A stretch of DNA of 64,000 nt from the NCBI GenBank assembly GCA_038380435.1, contig JAWZYU010000025.1:26822707-26886706 (forward strand), read 5' to 3'. Positions 11,933 through 24,060 of the stretch are shown here, piece after piece. The translations under genes and the position numbers were made by a program. The number at the start of each line of letters is the position of its first letter. Positions within the stretch are counted from its first letter, which is position 1. Source of the DNA: Ryuthela nishihirai. Taxonomy: Eukaryota; Arthropoda; Arachnida; Araneae; Heptathelidae. The notes under the pieces were generated by a model. That model ran no database searches. It was given only the letters and a program-made list of their open reading frames with translations, and was not told the DNA's origin.

Positions 11933-13160
11933 TTGTATTCTCAACATGAAAACTAAAAGATCTGCAGAACTTTACCTTGTAGTGTAACAGAACTTGGTAA
12001 TGTTATTGTACAGAATGTAATTTGTTAATTTTTAAAGCAACTTACAAAGGCGATTTCATTTGGCAAAAGTATGTAAACTTTCAGCAAAATTCACTGGGAA
12101 CTACAGTGTCTTCTGGTACTTTAAGGGTTAATAAGAACGTTATTTAAACTTTAAAAGTTTATTGAATAAAAGTTCTGAATTTTTTTATTATTAAATTTAG
12201 ACATGAGCAGATGCTTTCATTGAGATGTTTGGGGCTTCATGTCTCTCACAAGATGTTATCATTCATCTTAATATTAGATTGTGATGGGATATAGTCCATT
12301 GGCCTTATGCTGCACATGCCTGCTAGACCCTGGAATATGAAATTTATCATTATGCAATTAGATAATCATATAGCCCTACTTAGTGTAGTGAGCATGTCCT
12401 TTGTGTATGGATGAAGTTTCTAGTTTTATCTCTATCCTACACTTTCCTTTTTTTAAGTATATACAAAGTAATTCACTAAATTTGATTAGGGTTTCACTTC
12501 ATGGTAAACTTCAAGCTATTTCAGATAGTTCAAACAATATGTTCAAAATTTGCATGAGGTCCAGGTAAATTAATTTCTAAGATATTTCACTGTTTCATAG
12601 TTTGCAAGTGTGGTACCAATGCTCAAGTTTACAAGGTACATATCACACAATGCATCTGTCATCTACTTAGTGAATTTGGCTTTAATTCTATAGCAAACTG
12701 TGCCTCCAATTGATCAGTAGTTTGACTCTGCATGAAATAGAATGATTTTTCTTTCTCTATTTGATTAAAAACAGCAAAAGTAAAAGCTGTTAGACAATAA
12801 CATGGCACACACAGCTTGAATACTCCCTATGCATTAACAAAGAAATCTTGCATCAAATAGTTTGCCATCCATGCCTTTTTTTTGTATTGGAATAGCCCAT
12901 ATGAGGTACAGTGAAATCCATGTAATAAACACAGAAACAGCTTAGGAAGGAAGGAATCTTACTATATAATAATCATTTGCAGTTTACTTGTTATTTTAAT
13001 TGTTAATTGTTTATTTATTAATATTATTACTAATAATAAAAAGAGCTTATTGTTAAGAAAGTGCATGATTAGTTTTTGGGATTTTTATAAATTTTAATGA
13101 TTTTTTTTTTCTGGATTGTTCATTCTATAAGATTGCACTATCAAATAAATTAATTAAATT
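11933..13160. other. AT-rich non-coding sequence
   Basis: No gene, exon or classified repeat seen. Confidence 0.45.
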
Positions 13161-13410
13161 TTTTTAAAATACCTATCTTCCTATATTTACCCTAAAAAGT
13201 TGAAAAAACCTAAAACATATTGATGGTACAGTCACTGAATTCATATTCACTTCAAAGGAAGATAGGGTGCTGGCAATCCTGTAGAGTAGGTAAATTGGTA
13301 TCCTATCTTCCTTTGAAGTGAATGCGAACTCAGTGACTGATTGCACCATTGTTATATTTTAGGTTTATTTTCTACTTTTTAGATAATATAGGAAAATAGA
13401 TATTTTTTAA
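13161..13410. repeat. Foldback MITE-like element
   Basis: 13161-13266 and 13302-13410 are reverse complements with scattered mismatches (arms of about 107 bp, loop about 35 bp). The innermost parts are best preserved: CACTTCAAAGGAAGATAGG on one side and its complement on the other. No open frame. Confidence 0.85.
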
Positions 13411-13762
13411 TATTTATTTTCTTTTTCACTAAACACACATACCTTCAGACATTTTCATTAGATATATGACTCATAATCATCAATCACATTTCCTCCTCCC
13501 TTTCCTTGGAATTCTGTGTGAGGAGTTCTGGGTTTCTGTTTTAGGTTTTCTTGGAGTTCTGTTGACATTGGAGACCTCACGAGCTTTAATTTGAGATCTA
13601 ACTTGTTAAGGTAGACCCCTTTCATTTGATACCTAACTACTAACCGTAAGCCCTTGCATTCGAAAGATGCAGCAGAAGAATGGATTTCACATTTTTCCCC
13701 TTTTTTATGGTGGAAGAAATCCATTATTGTAATATGCAATAAAAAATATATGCTGTTGCACA

Positions 13763-14145
13763 GGGGCGGGGGTGGCTCAGTCGGTAGCGCGCCAGGCTCG
13801 TAATCTGTAGTTCCCAGGTTCGAGTCCCAGCTGGGTCAGCATTGAGATTTATCTCCGCAAAAATTCCCGCCCTGCCCACGGTCAGTAGGGGACACCGATG
13901 GGCTTGGAAAGGCTGCCGCCCATTGAATGGGACGTTAAGCCGTGGTCCCGTGTGCGGGAGAGCCATACCCTGTGCACGTTAAAGAACACACTGGATGGCC
14001 TTGATGGGAGGCTACCATCTGTCTCCCAACAGCTGTTCCAGTGGGTCCCCTCCCCCAACCTTCTCTGAGCCTTCAGGGTCCATGTGACCTGGCCATTTAG
14101 CCCATGGTGTGCAAAAAAGTGCCGCTCAGAGGTAAAACAACCCAA
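13763..14145 (+). mobile_element. SINE-1 copy, full length
   Basis: tRNA-Thr-like head with A box (GGTGGCTCAGTCGGTAGCGC) and B box (GGTTCGAGTCC), then the conserved body and 3' end (AAAAAAGTGCCGCTCAGAGG, TAAAACAACCCAA). A 14-bp target-site duplication flanks it (GCTGTTGCACAGGG at 13752-13765, GCTGTTGCTCAGGG at 14146-14159), partly overlapping the G-rich 5' end. Confidence 0.95.
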
Positions 14146-14625
14146 GCTGTTGCTCAGGGAAAAAAGTACATTTTTATAACAAAGGTGTAAAGAAATTCGA
14201 GTGCTGGATATTACTTTGTATTTAAGAATCGTACCTTGAAAGAACATTTCTGCATAAAATCAATTTGAACTGTGAAGAAAATGCATGAAAAAATAAGCTA
14301 TGCCAGTCATGAGTGATGTTTTGATTTTGCCAGAGATGATGTTTAGGATTAACAGATCCTAAATGAATCAAAGGCATAATGGCACATAAATACAGATAAT
14401 TAATCAGAAAGCATGTGTACTTATATATATGCTAGCTTATGTCGTGGCTCTGAAATAGTAAACCCCAAACTTTATTATCTTTGATTAGTGATCTCTGTTG
14501 ATTCCTCTTCACAAAAAAGCATAGAAACAAATTTGTGGAAGATGATTACAAACAAAATTAGAACTGACCAACATTCAATAGTAGATAAGCACAGAACCTA
14601 CCAGTAAACTTAGAACTCAAGAAAA

Positions 14626-14709
14626 AGCTGAAAAAACATTGAGTTTCACTAAAAGTGGGGTATGAACCCACAATTTGTATCTCACTTGTGAAACTCAATT
14701 TTTTCAGCT
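14626..14709. repeat. Short foldback with tRNA-like core
   Basis: AGCTGAAAAAAC plus ATTGAGTTTCAC is matched by its complement (one base deleted) at 14688-14709. The core contains GGGGTATGAACCCAC, a T-arm-like piece on the minus strand (GGTTCATACCCC). The outer T-run plus CAGCT matches the outer ends of the larger locus at 18032-18304, so this looks like a shrunken member of the same family. Confidence 0.7.
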
Positions 14710-16269
14710 ATTTCCTGACAAAAATTATTAATAATTGAGAAAAGTTTGCAGGAAAGAAAAACTACATAAATACATCTTTATTGGTGCTACTGAAGGAAAG
14801 AAAGAAAATATTTTATATGTGTTGAGGTTCTTAAAAATGAATTTGTTATAGGTTATTTCATATGCAGACATAGTGAATGCTTAAAAGTCAAAACATAAAA
14901 GAAATTCTTGCATAATTTTAAAGCTAGGCACTAGAAAATCCTCCAAATATTTAAATGTGGGCAAAGTTTAAATTTCATTTGGTGGTGTACTTTTTATTGT
15001 TTCTACAACTGAATTTTACAAGTTGTTTTGACATTGCAATACACTGTAACTTATTAGCTGTATATAACACTGTCCATTTCTGAAAGTACATTGAGTTAAG
15101 TGTTAGTTAACATTTTTAGAAATGGTTTGTAGAAAATATAAAACATTTCTTGCATTTTTGCCATTACAAAAATATACATATGGTAAACATTGTTACCATT
15201 ACTGTAGCTAAAATTTAACATAAATCTTTAAATGCAGTTATGTTAGACTAAACTTTGATTTGCATTACCCCATTTAAAAATTTGTGGTAAGTACATGAAG
15301 TGATTTTATTATTGTATCAGTGATATTAAAGTTAATGTCCTTTGAATATGATTTTAGCATATGATCTTATATAATTACTGTAAATATCACATTTTAAATT
15401 TGTTAGTATGTTGGAAAAAAAATTGAAGTCAAACTTTTACGAAAACGTTTCTCATTGAAACTAGATATTTACAGTACTTTTTCCCCTTTACAATTTTCTT
15501 GCTCTACGTTAAGGAATGTCTGGAGTGTGGCTGTGTAATATAAGATTTGAACAGAAAATACTAATGACAAAGAATATTTATAGGCTCATCTGCACTACAT
15601 GTCCTCATACCTGATGGCAAATGATGATGCGAGGAAAAGGGCCACGTACGTACCTAGTATTTAGACAAGTTGGTGTGAAACCTTTTCTGATTTTTGAATA
15701 TTTAGTAGAAATAAAAGTAAAGAATTCAGTTAGTTTTAAAGTAAAGGATTCATTAAGTTTTAAAGTAAATCTTAAAACCTACTTGTAGAAAATTATAAAA
15801 TGAAATGTAAAATCTTAATATCCTTTTTATGTTTTAAAACAGAGCAGTAAAAAATTTTGAAGTGAAAAGTAATATGCATTTTTTTAATTAAAATAATTGA
15901 AAGAAAACTTAATTTTAAAGTATCTCAGAAAGGTTTCTCCACCAGCTTAGCTGTAGTTTTGCATATTCACATATTTGAAGGGGATAAGAATTTTTTTAAG
16001 CAGAATTAAAGCTAAATTGAAAAAAAAAGCAATACTGTAATATTGGTTAATATTAATTTTAATTGTAAAGTGAATGAAAACACAGAGTTTTTTGGCAAAA
16101 GTTTAAATTATTAAATTAAAAAAATAGACAGTTGTTTGATATTTAACAAAGGAAATATATCCAGGAAATCTAAATACATGAGATTTTAAATATGTGAATA
16201 TGCATACTTTAAAAGTTAAAATTATTTATTAAAACAATTTGTTTCATATTTTCAAAATGTATTTTCCAG
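14710..16269. other. Intron sequence upstream of the first visible SF3B1 exon
   Basis: AT-rich and without recognisable elements. It ends in the acceptor TATTTTCCAG at 16260-16269. Confidence 0.6.
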
Positions 16270-16343
16270 GGGGGAAGACACCAGATGCACAGTCAAGAAC
16301 TTATCAGGTTATTATGCGAGAACAAGCACTTAGTAAAGATCAG
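16270..16343 (+). CDS. SF3B1: SF3B1 exon with GKTPD...IMREQ motif
   Basis: Acceptor TTTTCCAG and donor GTATGC border 74 nt. The first two bases complete a split glycine codon from an upstream exon that is not in view, and the exon ends in phase 0. The 24 codons read GKTPDAQSRTYQVIMREQ followed by ALSKDQ, matching the conserved SF3B1 segment just before the RWD region (human GGKTPD..., MREQ). Variation after MREQ is normal for this family. The assignment is certain because the next exon continues the same conserved reading. Confidence 0.95.
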
Positions 16344-17250
16344 GTATGCTACATATATATGTATTTTTATTAAAAATTTGTTGTTTGTTATTTAGTGATT
16401 CAGCTGAAAATTTAGGCTTCCCTTATTTAAATACTGGATATCAATTCTGAGTAGAGCATATTAATGATGCGTTTTTTTTTCACTTCATTACTTCTAGAGT
16501 TGTTTTTATTGCTCGTAAAAAAAATATATTGTTACTAGAAAGAATAATTAATTGGAAACAACTGAAAATGTGACCTTCATGTATACATTTTCAAATGGGA
16601 ACTGCCTCAGGAAATATGATTCCCAGTTTAATTAGAAAACTATTTTTAGAGATAGTGCTTAGTGCTATTTTAATTAAGAGTAATTTCATAATTAGCATTA
16701 AGAATTTGGGAATTTTAAATGAAATTTTTGCCATTGTTTTGAATTTTAACTTTTCTGCAGCAGTACCTAATACAAATTGATCTGGAAATGATTCCATCTC
16801 AGTTTAGCAATTAAATTTAAAAAGCCAATCAAAATTCAATTTTTCAACTTTTACATGCAATAATGTTTTCTGTGTCAATACAAAAGTGGACTACTTTAGA
16901 AACCATATTTCAAGTCTTTAAACTGCTTCACTGTACTTTTTTAACAAAGTGCAAGGTTAAGCAAAAATGTCACTGTTTTTTTTTTTTTCTTTTACTCAAA
17001 GCAAGAAAAAATTATTCCACTTTATTTCTGAAATACACATTTAGGATAATTTTTTAGTTAGAAGTGGTAAATATAAGCTGTTAACCCTTAAAGTGTCTGG
17101 TTTCTGAAACTGAACTCGCTGTGTTGTCTGGATTTATTTTAGTGTTTTTAGAAAATAAAATAAACAGCTTCAGAACCCCTCCTGAAGTAACTAATGAATG
17201 GAAATATGTTATATACCAAAAACATTTAATTGTGATTACTAATATGGCAA
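16344..17250. other. Intron sequence, no element recognised
   Basis: AT-rich intron following the 16343 donor. Short complementary open frames at 16591-16797 are chance. Confidence 0.5.
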
Positions 17251-17449
17251 AACTGGCTTAGTAGTTAGGGAGCTGGCTACTGTTTCAGCAAGGCAAACTT
17301 TGTCTGTTGTGTTAGCTCTAACTGAGGAAGTGGTCAGCAGTGACTTCGGTCTTAGTAGGGCATATCCTTGTATGAGAAGGCCTGTAAAAGCTAGGTGTAG
17401 CTTCTAGGATTCTTCTCTATCCTAAATGTTGCAAATCAATAAAAAAAAA
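17251..17449 (+). mobile_element. SINE-3 copy
   Basis: About 200 bp matching 42578-42774 throughout: AACTGGCTTAGTAGTTAGG, CAGCAAGGCAAACTTTGT, GTCAGCAGTGACTTCGGTC, TGTATGAGAAGGCCTGTAAA, CTTCTAGGATTCTTCTCT, ending in an A-rich tail. The head resembles a tRNA A box (TGGC.TAGT.GTTAGG), but no clear B box is present. Confidence 0.8.
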
Positions 17450-18031
17450 TTGTTTTTGAGAAAAAATAATATGTTAAATTTTTTAAGCTTTTTTTTTTTA
17501 AATGCAAAAATTTTTTGCAATATTTAAAATATGCAAAATTGCATTTTTTTATTTTAACTTTAGTAAAATTGGAAAAATGTTTTGTTTTCTAAATTATTTT
17601 ATTTTTGTAATATAGATAGTTTATAATATTTCTATTAATGCTTAAATCTTTCTTTTATTTAGTTTTCCTAAATATTTTAGTCATGCGCATAATGCATGAA
17701 CTTGACGATCAGCAAATTCTAAATCTAAGGAAAACAGTGTTAAAAAACGTTTTGCTTTAAAAACAAGGTAATTTAAATAAAAATTGAAAAATATATATGA
17801 AAAGTGATAAAGAACTGAAAAAAAATTCACTAAAAATATTTCAAAGCATTTAAAGTTTAACTGAAACAATGAAATTGAGAATGAATCTTTTTAGTATGAA
17901 GCTGCATAACTGCTACAGAAAAGTTTAATCTTAAATTTCTGACAAAAATTTTGGTTAAAAATTGCAATTTCTTAACCTTAATAAGTTTATTTTGATTGAA
18001 ATGTAATTAAAGTATTGGTAAAATAACAATT
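17450..18031. other. Intron sequence, no element recognised
   Basis: AT-rich. The minus-strand open frame at 17681-17869 is low-complexity and is not accepted as a gene. Confidence 0.5.
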
Positions 18032-18304
18032 AACTGAAAAAATGTTGGTTTTCCTTAAGTGGGACTCAAACCCACATCTCTCAGATTCATGCCAGGTATG
18101 ATAACCACTACATCAGAGACTAACCATTTTCTTCAGCAATGTAACACATAAGCATTCCCACATATTTTGTTGATTCACAACTGGCACCATCTATGTAGGG
18201 AAACAGGCAATGATTAGTCTCTGATGGTGTGGTTATCATATCTGGCATGTTTCTGGGGGACATGAGTTCAAATTCCACTCAGAGCAAAACCAGTTTTTTC
18301 AGCT
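18032..18304. repeat. Divergent tRNA-like foldback locus
   Basis: Outer ends are CTGAAAAAA on the left and TTTTTTCAG on the right. The left arm (about 18059-18123, minus strand) reads TCTCTGATGTAGTGGTTATC ... GGGTTTGAGTCCCAC. The right arm (about 18216-18283, plus strand) reads TCTCTGATGGTGTGGTTATC ... GAGTTCAAATTCCAC. Each arm has an A-box-like GTAGTGGTTATCA and a B-box-like GGTTTGAGTCC. The 5' ends face each other, and each 3' end runs into T6 about 12-16 bases later, as a Pol III terminator would. The D-arm wording resembles Val/Glu tRNAs. A functional tRNA is unlikely. Confidence 0.8.
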
Positions 18305-18500
18305 AACTCATGGCATAGTGGTTAGTATGTTTCCCTCTGAGTGGAATGCTCCAGGTAAGGGCATGGATGTTGTTTTCTGCTGAGGTCCCACATCCTCACG
18401 GACTTTCTACTTTGGTGTATAAGCTGACAGGCTCATGTCAAACCTCTGTGGCAAGCAGCTGCTTGGGGGGGGGGGGGGGGGGAGTATTTATTTTTTATTT
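18305..18500 (+). mobile_element. SINE-2 copy with poly-G interruption
   Basis: A-box-like TGGCATAGTGGTTAGTATG, then TTCTGCTGAGGTCC, AAGCTGACAGGCTC and GACCTCTGTGGCAAGCAGCT in family order. A run of about 16 G follows at about 18466-18481, then the tail AGTATTTATTTTTTATTTG. The head is degraded and abuts the foldback at 18032-18304. Confidence 0.85.
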
Positions 18501-19655
18501 GATTATATCAAGTGTTTTCTTTCTGCAGGACATTTTCCTGTGATGCTTTATTACTAAATTGCTAAAATAAATAATCTTTTAAAAATCGTGCTTTGAGGGT
18601 AATTGGTTAATCCTATGCTTCTCCTGATAATCCACCATTAGAGATCACTAGCAATTTCACTTTAGATTTTTTCAAATTAATTATTGTTTATAATCAGAGC
18701 ATACATTTTATTAAGCAATAAAAATAATTTTAGAAGCATTTGAATAAGAAAAAAAGTCTTTGAAATTGAAAGTATACTAAAATATTGACTAAAAACTTTT
18801 GATTTGCTTTGTTCCCAGAGGACCAAATTTCCTGTATATGATATCTTTACGTTAAAAGTTTAGAAAGCCTTACAACTCTTCTAGAGCAGGAACTACACCA
18901 GAAGATGGAAATCATAACTGATCCATAATCTGTATACAGGATAGCAGATTGAAAGCATAAACTTAAGTCGTCGCTACATGATGCTATTTACATGGACTGA
19001 ACATGCACATACGTTCACTGTAGACTCAAATAGATTTATTTTTGAAATTTTATCACAATTTTTTCAAACAGAATCAGCAGTAATAAATATATATCATAGA
19101 TTTAAATGTTATTTTAAATATTTGATTAGAAATTAAAACAGCTGTTGATTTCTATTTGTGAAAAATTTTTTTTTTTGCAACCTTGTACTGTGGCACCAAA
19201 GTTTACTTCTCATGTCACTAGAGTCGAAAGATGACACAGGTTAATACTGCTCCAACACAGAAGGGGTTAATAGCGATTCATGCAATTTTTTTTTTATTTA
19301 AATTATTTGATTAGCTTAAAATTATCCTAATATTAGGAAATTTTTCTTGAAAAATGGAAAATGTGGCCTACAAAAAACATTTTCCATTATTCTCTCTACT
19401 TAAAACTTTAAGTTATTATATTTATTAAAACACAAAACATGCAATTGTTTCATTTGTATAAACAAATTTGGCAATTCGAATAAGAGAGTTACAAACATTA
19501 TCAAATATGTATAGTAAAACTTTGGTTTTTCCCAATATTTTATGCTTTATCTGGGATAGTTGCACATTCTGCCAACCCAACTTGATACAAGTCTTAATAC
19601 CAACCAAACAATCTTGATAAATGGTTCAGCAGTGGTAAAGGAAGTGCTATTGCCA
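18501..19655. other. Intron sequence, no element recognised
   Basis: AT-rich. A TTAA-containing AGGGGTTAA at about 19263 could be one end of a decayed TTAA MITE, but no partner end was found. Confidence 0.4.
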
Positions 19656-19663
19656 ATTAGGGG

Positions 19664-20045
19664 TGGTGGGGTTGGCTCAGTCGGTGGCGTGCCAGGCTCG
19701 TAATCTGTAGTTCCCAGGTTCAAATCCCAGCTGGGTCAGTGTTGAGATTTATCTCCACAAAAATTCCCCGCCCTGCCCATGGTCAGTAGGGGACACCGAT
19801 GGGCTTGGAAAGGCCGCCATCCGTTGGATGGGATGTTAAGCCGTGGCCCTGTGTGCGGGAGAGCCATACCCTGTGCACGTTAAAGAACACGCTGGATGGC
19901 CTTGACGGTAGGCTACCATCTGTCTCCCAACAGTGTTCCGGTGGGTCCCCTCCCCCAACCTTCTCTGAGCCTTCGGGGTCCATGTGACCTGGCCATTTAG
20001 CCCATGATGTGCAAAAAAGTGCCGCTCAGAGGTAAAACAACCCAA
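19664..20045 (+). mobile_element. SINE-1 copy, full length
   Basis: Head GGTTGGCTCAGTCGGTGGCG, B box GGTTCAAATCC, full body and 3' end AACAACCCAA. Target-site duplication GCCAATTAGGGG (from 19652) / GCCAATTGGGGG (20046-20057). Confidence 0.94.
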
Positions 20046-20439
20046 GCCAATTGGGGGAGCACTCTCAGAGGAAGCTCAAAAAGCGAGAAATGAGGACTAT
20101 AAAATTTGAAAATTTTATGCATGGGAATGCTCTAGGGCCTCTGTTCTGAATCATATTATTTCTTTGCTTTGGAAAAAGTGCCAAAAGAAACTGAAAGCCA
20201 TGTGACTTAAGAAAATATGCTTCTGAGCTTTCTTATTTGAGAAAGAAAAGGAGACAAAAATAAGCAGAGATGACTTCTTGCTCAAGTGAAAAAGATTAAA
20301 ATGAATGATATTTGTGAAATCTTGAAATTAAATTTCTATAATTACATACTAATATTACTAATGCACTTTTTATTCATAATGTATTCGAAGAAAAAAGATC
20401 TTGTGGATTATCATATAGATATCCAGTGAAAGAACAATT

Positions 20440-21101
20440 TATTTTACACACCCAACTAATAACCTTTCACTCTCACTGCAGCAGCAACATGTTGTGGTAT
20501 AGACTTTAATAGGTGTTGGAAATGTTTGTATGCTATTGCAGCCCATGATTTCAGGACAACCATATCTGTAAAGTGCCGAGAGTTGCTGGCGGTGGGTTTC
20601 AGGCTCTAAAAAGGTAATCAGTATGGGCGTCGGCTGCCATAGCCCAGTTGTGTCAAAATACTCCGAATAATCTTTGCACAAACCTTCATAGCTGCCCTGT
20701 CATTGAATGCTAATGTTATCTGCACTGTGGCTCTCATCTCCAACATTATGATACAGAAGAGAGGTGCTCACCTTGAAAATCAATGGCCCAGTTATGGTCA
20801 CATTTTTCTCAGTGACTACAGGTTTTGCCTGTTTTGATATAGTCCTGGTACACATGTGCAACTGTTGCACACAGAAATCCCAGACCTTCTGCAGTTATGG
20901 ATATGGATCACCCCATTATTCTTGCACCAACTATCCCCATGATAGAACTTGCTCAGGTCGCCATGTTTACCCATCATAACAGTTGCAGATATGCTATATA
21001 GTAGGGAGGTATCTGACCTATTTATAGTCTGCAAGGAATTTTGGATGGCAACATTATTCTGGTAGAGTAGGGCAGGTTTGTGGATGGGTGCAATGTGTAT
21101 A
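20440..21101 (-). mobile_element. Decayed Tc1-like transposon
   Basis: Homologous, in the same order and orientation, to 34845-35626: CTTTGCACAAACCTTCATAG, TGCCTGTTTTGATATAGTCC, TAGGGCAGGT, TGGATGGGTG.AATGTGTATA. In the related copy the minus strand gives Tc1 transposase wording (AWSNKLRFQL). The right end TGGATGGGTG...TA is shared by both and looks terminal; the left end is unclear. No usable open frame. Confidence 0.65.
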
Positions 21102-21252
21102 ATAAATTTTACTTTCAGTGTACTATATGAAATATAGCAGTAGAGCATACTATTTTATTTTTAGGTGTTAAACATAAACATAAGGTGACAATCATAGCAT
21201 TACCTGGTTGACATTTTAACATCAATATATCAATAAATATTTTGTTGAAAAA

Positions 21253-21600
21253 TTTTTTTGGAAAGAACTTTGCCGACATAAGGGACTTGAACCCACATCT
21301 CTCCAGAAACATGCCAGAGTATACTTATCGACTGAACTAATGCTGACTCATCTTTTTTTCACTAAGACTATAAACTTTTCACTTGTGATTTTCAGCACCT
21401 ATCATTGGCGCCATCTATGATCTACGGGTGGCAACTATTTCTTTTTATATTGCGCTGAGTAATATGAAAATAATAATGTCTTTATAAAGCCGGCATTAGT
21501 CATGAGTCAGCATTAGTTCAATCAGTAAGAATACTCTGTCATGTTTCTGGAGAGATGCAGGTTGAAGTCCCGTATGTCAGCGAATTTTTTCCACAAAATA
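21253..21600. repeat. Divergent tRNA-like foldback locus
   Basis: The left arm, read on the minus strand from about 21345 down to 21273, and the right arm (21503-21580, plus strand) both read TGAGTCAGCATTAGTTCA ... CATGTTTCTGGAGAGATG ... GGTT..AGTCCC. The B-box-like part is GGTTCAAGTCC on the left and GGTTGAAGTCC on the right. After the right arm comes GCGAATTTTTTCC (T6). The 5' ends face inward. The CATGTTTCTGGAGAGATG phrase is also found, diverged, in the 18-kb locus, so the two loci are related. Confidence 0.8.
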
Positions 21601-21667
21601 TTTAGTGTTAAACATATGTATGTTTGTATTAAATAACACATATTTTAGTTTAATATCAATTTTAATA

Positions 21668-22723
21668 CAGAGTGCCCAAAAAGCCCCTTTTACTCAAAGT
21701 TTGTGAATTTATTACATGAAAGAGATTACAGTTAGTATCTTAATTAGTAAATATATATCTTCTACATTTGTTGTAGAATATTGATGCAGTTCACAACAGG
21801 TGTTGGAGATATTCACCCTTCTCTTGCACAGTTCCACATGATTGCATGTATTCTGCGTCATGCTTCACAACATTGCAGGAGTGATTGTGTCTGTTGCCTG
21901 CAGAATTGCCTGCTTCAGGTCATTCAGCGTGCGGGTGTTATTTTTGTAGAATATTTCCTTCAAGTAATCTCTCAAAAAATTCTGGTGGGGTTAAATCAGG
22001 AGACCTCATGTAAGGCAGTGGGATTTTCCACAGCCCTCTGGGAGTTTATATATCCATTAAAGTGGAAACATGCTTCATCTGTAAAGCAAGTTTTATCCAG
22101 AATGGCCACATTGTTGTGAACAAATTTATGAAACCATTGGCAATAATGAAGGCGCTTACCTGCTTCTGGCGGCTTAGTTCCTGCACCGCCTTTACTTGGT
22201 ATGTACTTAACTTCAAACATTTTATAGCATTACATATGGATCCATGTGATGCTCCACTTTGTTGCAACAAATGCCTCATAGATTTCTGAGGCTATCATAA
22301 TATTTGCTGCTGAATATCCTTGATGAAATCCAGTTTGAGTACCTGGGGTCTCCCACTTTGCAGCCTTTCATCCACAGAACCAGTTTGTACAGGGTGAATT
22401 TACTTGGTGTTGGAAATATCGGGATATTTGTGCTGCTATATCTCTACACACCTCTGATAAGATTTACATTGAAAGTATGCCTCCAGCAAAATGATCCTTT
22501 GACTTCACTTAAAACCCATTCTTGACTGACTGACCTTCAACTCTCGTACCCAAGGCTTCTAACCAGTTGCACCACTTACACATGGTTCTGGACAATTGCA
22601 CAGAGTTGCTGACACTCTCAGAGTAAAGCATGGCTGCACAATGGGTTTTAATATATATCGATTTAGGTTTAAATAAAGTAATAGTACATTTTCAAACATT
22701 GAGTAATGGGACTTTTTTATTCA
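21668..22723 (-). mobile_element. Mariner-superfamily transposon with inverted ends
   Basis: The left end AAAAAGCCCCTTTTACTCAA and the complement of the right end (AAAAAGTCCCATTACTCAA) form inverted repeats, extended by GTTTG. The minus strand holds transposase wording: CFTDEACFHFNGYINSQ (first catalytic Asp kept), then LTPPEFF...GYLKE, TLNDLKQAI and CGTVQEKGEYLQHLL. These match the large arthropod family with a PDLTP-DFFLWGYLK signature. Several stops and frame changes make it inactive. Confidence 0.8.
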
Positions 22724-23855
22724 CTTTTTACTAGAAAAGCAATTGCTGTTTCAAATTTCAGGATAATCAGAATAACCTGAGATATAAATATAGATTTTTT
22801 TCTGAATTTTGAACCACTGCACTGGCCACCAGTTCCACTTCAGTTGTTTGTTCCGTGAATACATTTTGTTTCCAGTTTGTGGACATGCTGAACTTAAGTG
22901 AATAATATAAATAATCCACACTAGCATATAGCGTGGTTTAACAGTCACAATCATGGCTATTGCTAAATTATTACTTCTTTGCAGTAAATGCACAATGGAA
23001 ACCAACGTCTATGTTTCTGTATATGTTAAGTAGTAGCAGCAGCAATGGTTTAGGCTGTAACGAAAGAAATACCTTTCAGTGTTAGGTATAAATAAGAGCA
23101 CATAAAATTTTTAAAAGGATTTTAATGCTCAATCATTAAATTATGCAGTAAACAAAAAGATCTTATATGTATTAGATGCCAATTATATGATCTTTTCTTG
23201 ACATCAGATGAGACATGATGTTAAAAGTTCTACCTGCAAAATAGAGATCTAGGCAAGTATTTGAAGACGGTTGTAGGGAGGTAATGTCAAAGCAGCTCAG
23301 TGCTATGCAGTTGGATGGCCATGATGTATATGAAAAATAATGCACTCCTTTGCTCTCTGCTGAGCACTTTGTGAAGTGCAAATGACTGGTACTTTGCTCA
23401 CCTGTCTTCAAACACTATATTGAAATCAAAATATAAACATGTTTGTATTTTGCAGGTAGAACTTTCCTACCAATACAAACTTAAACAACATAAATCTCCT
23501 ACTCTTACAGTAAAGATTGTATCAAATTGTCATCTGTTAGTTTCTTTCATTTTATTAAAATTTCTTGATTGAGTTTTAATTTTTTTTAATAAATTTTATG
23601 TATGATTCCTTAGTTATTAAATTATATTTTAACAGTGATGAAAAATATTTCCTTCATTGCAAAACTTTCACTGTATTTAGCATTTAATATATAGCAATCA
23701 GACTAGAGCACTATTAAGGATATAGTCACCTTGGAGCAAAAATACTTATTTCCAGAGATAATAAATTTATGAGAAATTTTTGCAGTTACACATATGTTCA
23801 AATAAACTTTTTAAAAAAGAATTGAATTATTCAGTAATTGAAATGCTTTGTTTAG
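22724..23855. other. Intron sequence, no element recognised
   Basis: AT-rich intron ending in the 23855 acceptor. Nothing classifiable seen. Confidence 0.5.
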
Positions 23856-23940
23856 ATTGAACTGAGAAAAAAAATCACTGAAAAAGCAAAAACTGGGGAG
23901 TTGAAACCTGTTGAAAATGGAGAAGCTGCTGTAAAACCTG
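23856..23940 (+). CDS. SF3B1: SF3B1 exon, basic linker (ELRKKITEKAKTGEL)
   Basis: 85 nt between acceptor TTGTTTAG and donor GTGAGT. It begins in phase 0 and ends with one base of a split codon. It encodes IELRKKITEKAKTGELKPVE and then NGEAAVKP, equivalent to the vertebrate stretch EIRQQLAEKAKAGELKVVNG. This is a lysine-rich linker that leads into the first KRRRW motif in the next exon. The C-terminal half of this linker is poorly conserved across animals, so small differences there are expected. Confidence 0.95.
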
Positions 23941-24060
23941 GTGAGTGAAAAAAGTTTAATGAAACTTAATAGATTTAGGAATACTAATAGAATTAAAGGC
24001 AAAAATTTGAATTGTACATACTATTTTGTGTCATTAAATGCACCCATTATCCCTTCCAGG

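Noticed and set aside
1..16269. Upstream SF3B1 exons
   Set aside because: I looked for wording such as EQYDPFAEHR and SPERLDPFAD in all frames and saw none; they may lie before the window.
18466..18481. Poly-G run (also G-run near 56149 and C-run near 58736) as G-quadruplex regulators
   Set aside because: Homopolymer runs inside or near repeats; no context suggests regulation, and length may be affected by sequencing.
20056..20290. Possible short coding remnant (ALSEEAQKARNEDYK wording)
   Set aside because: It feels like transposon protein, but I cannot name a family, and stops follow within about 20 codons.
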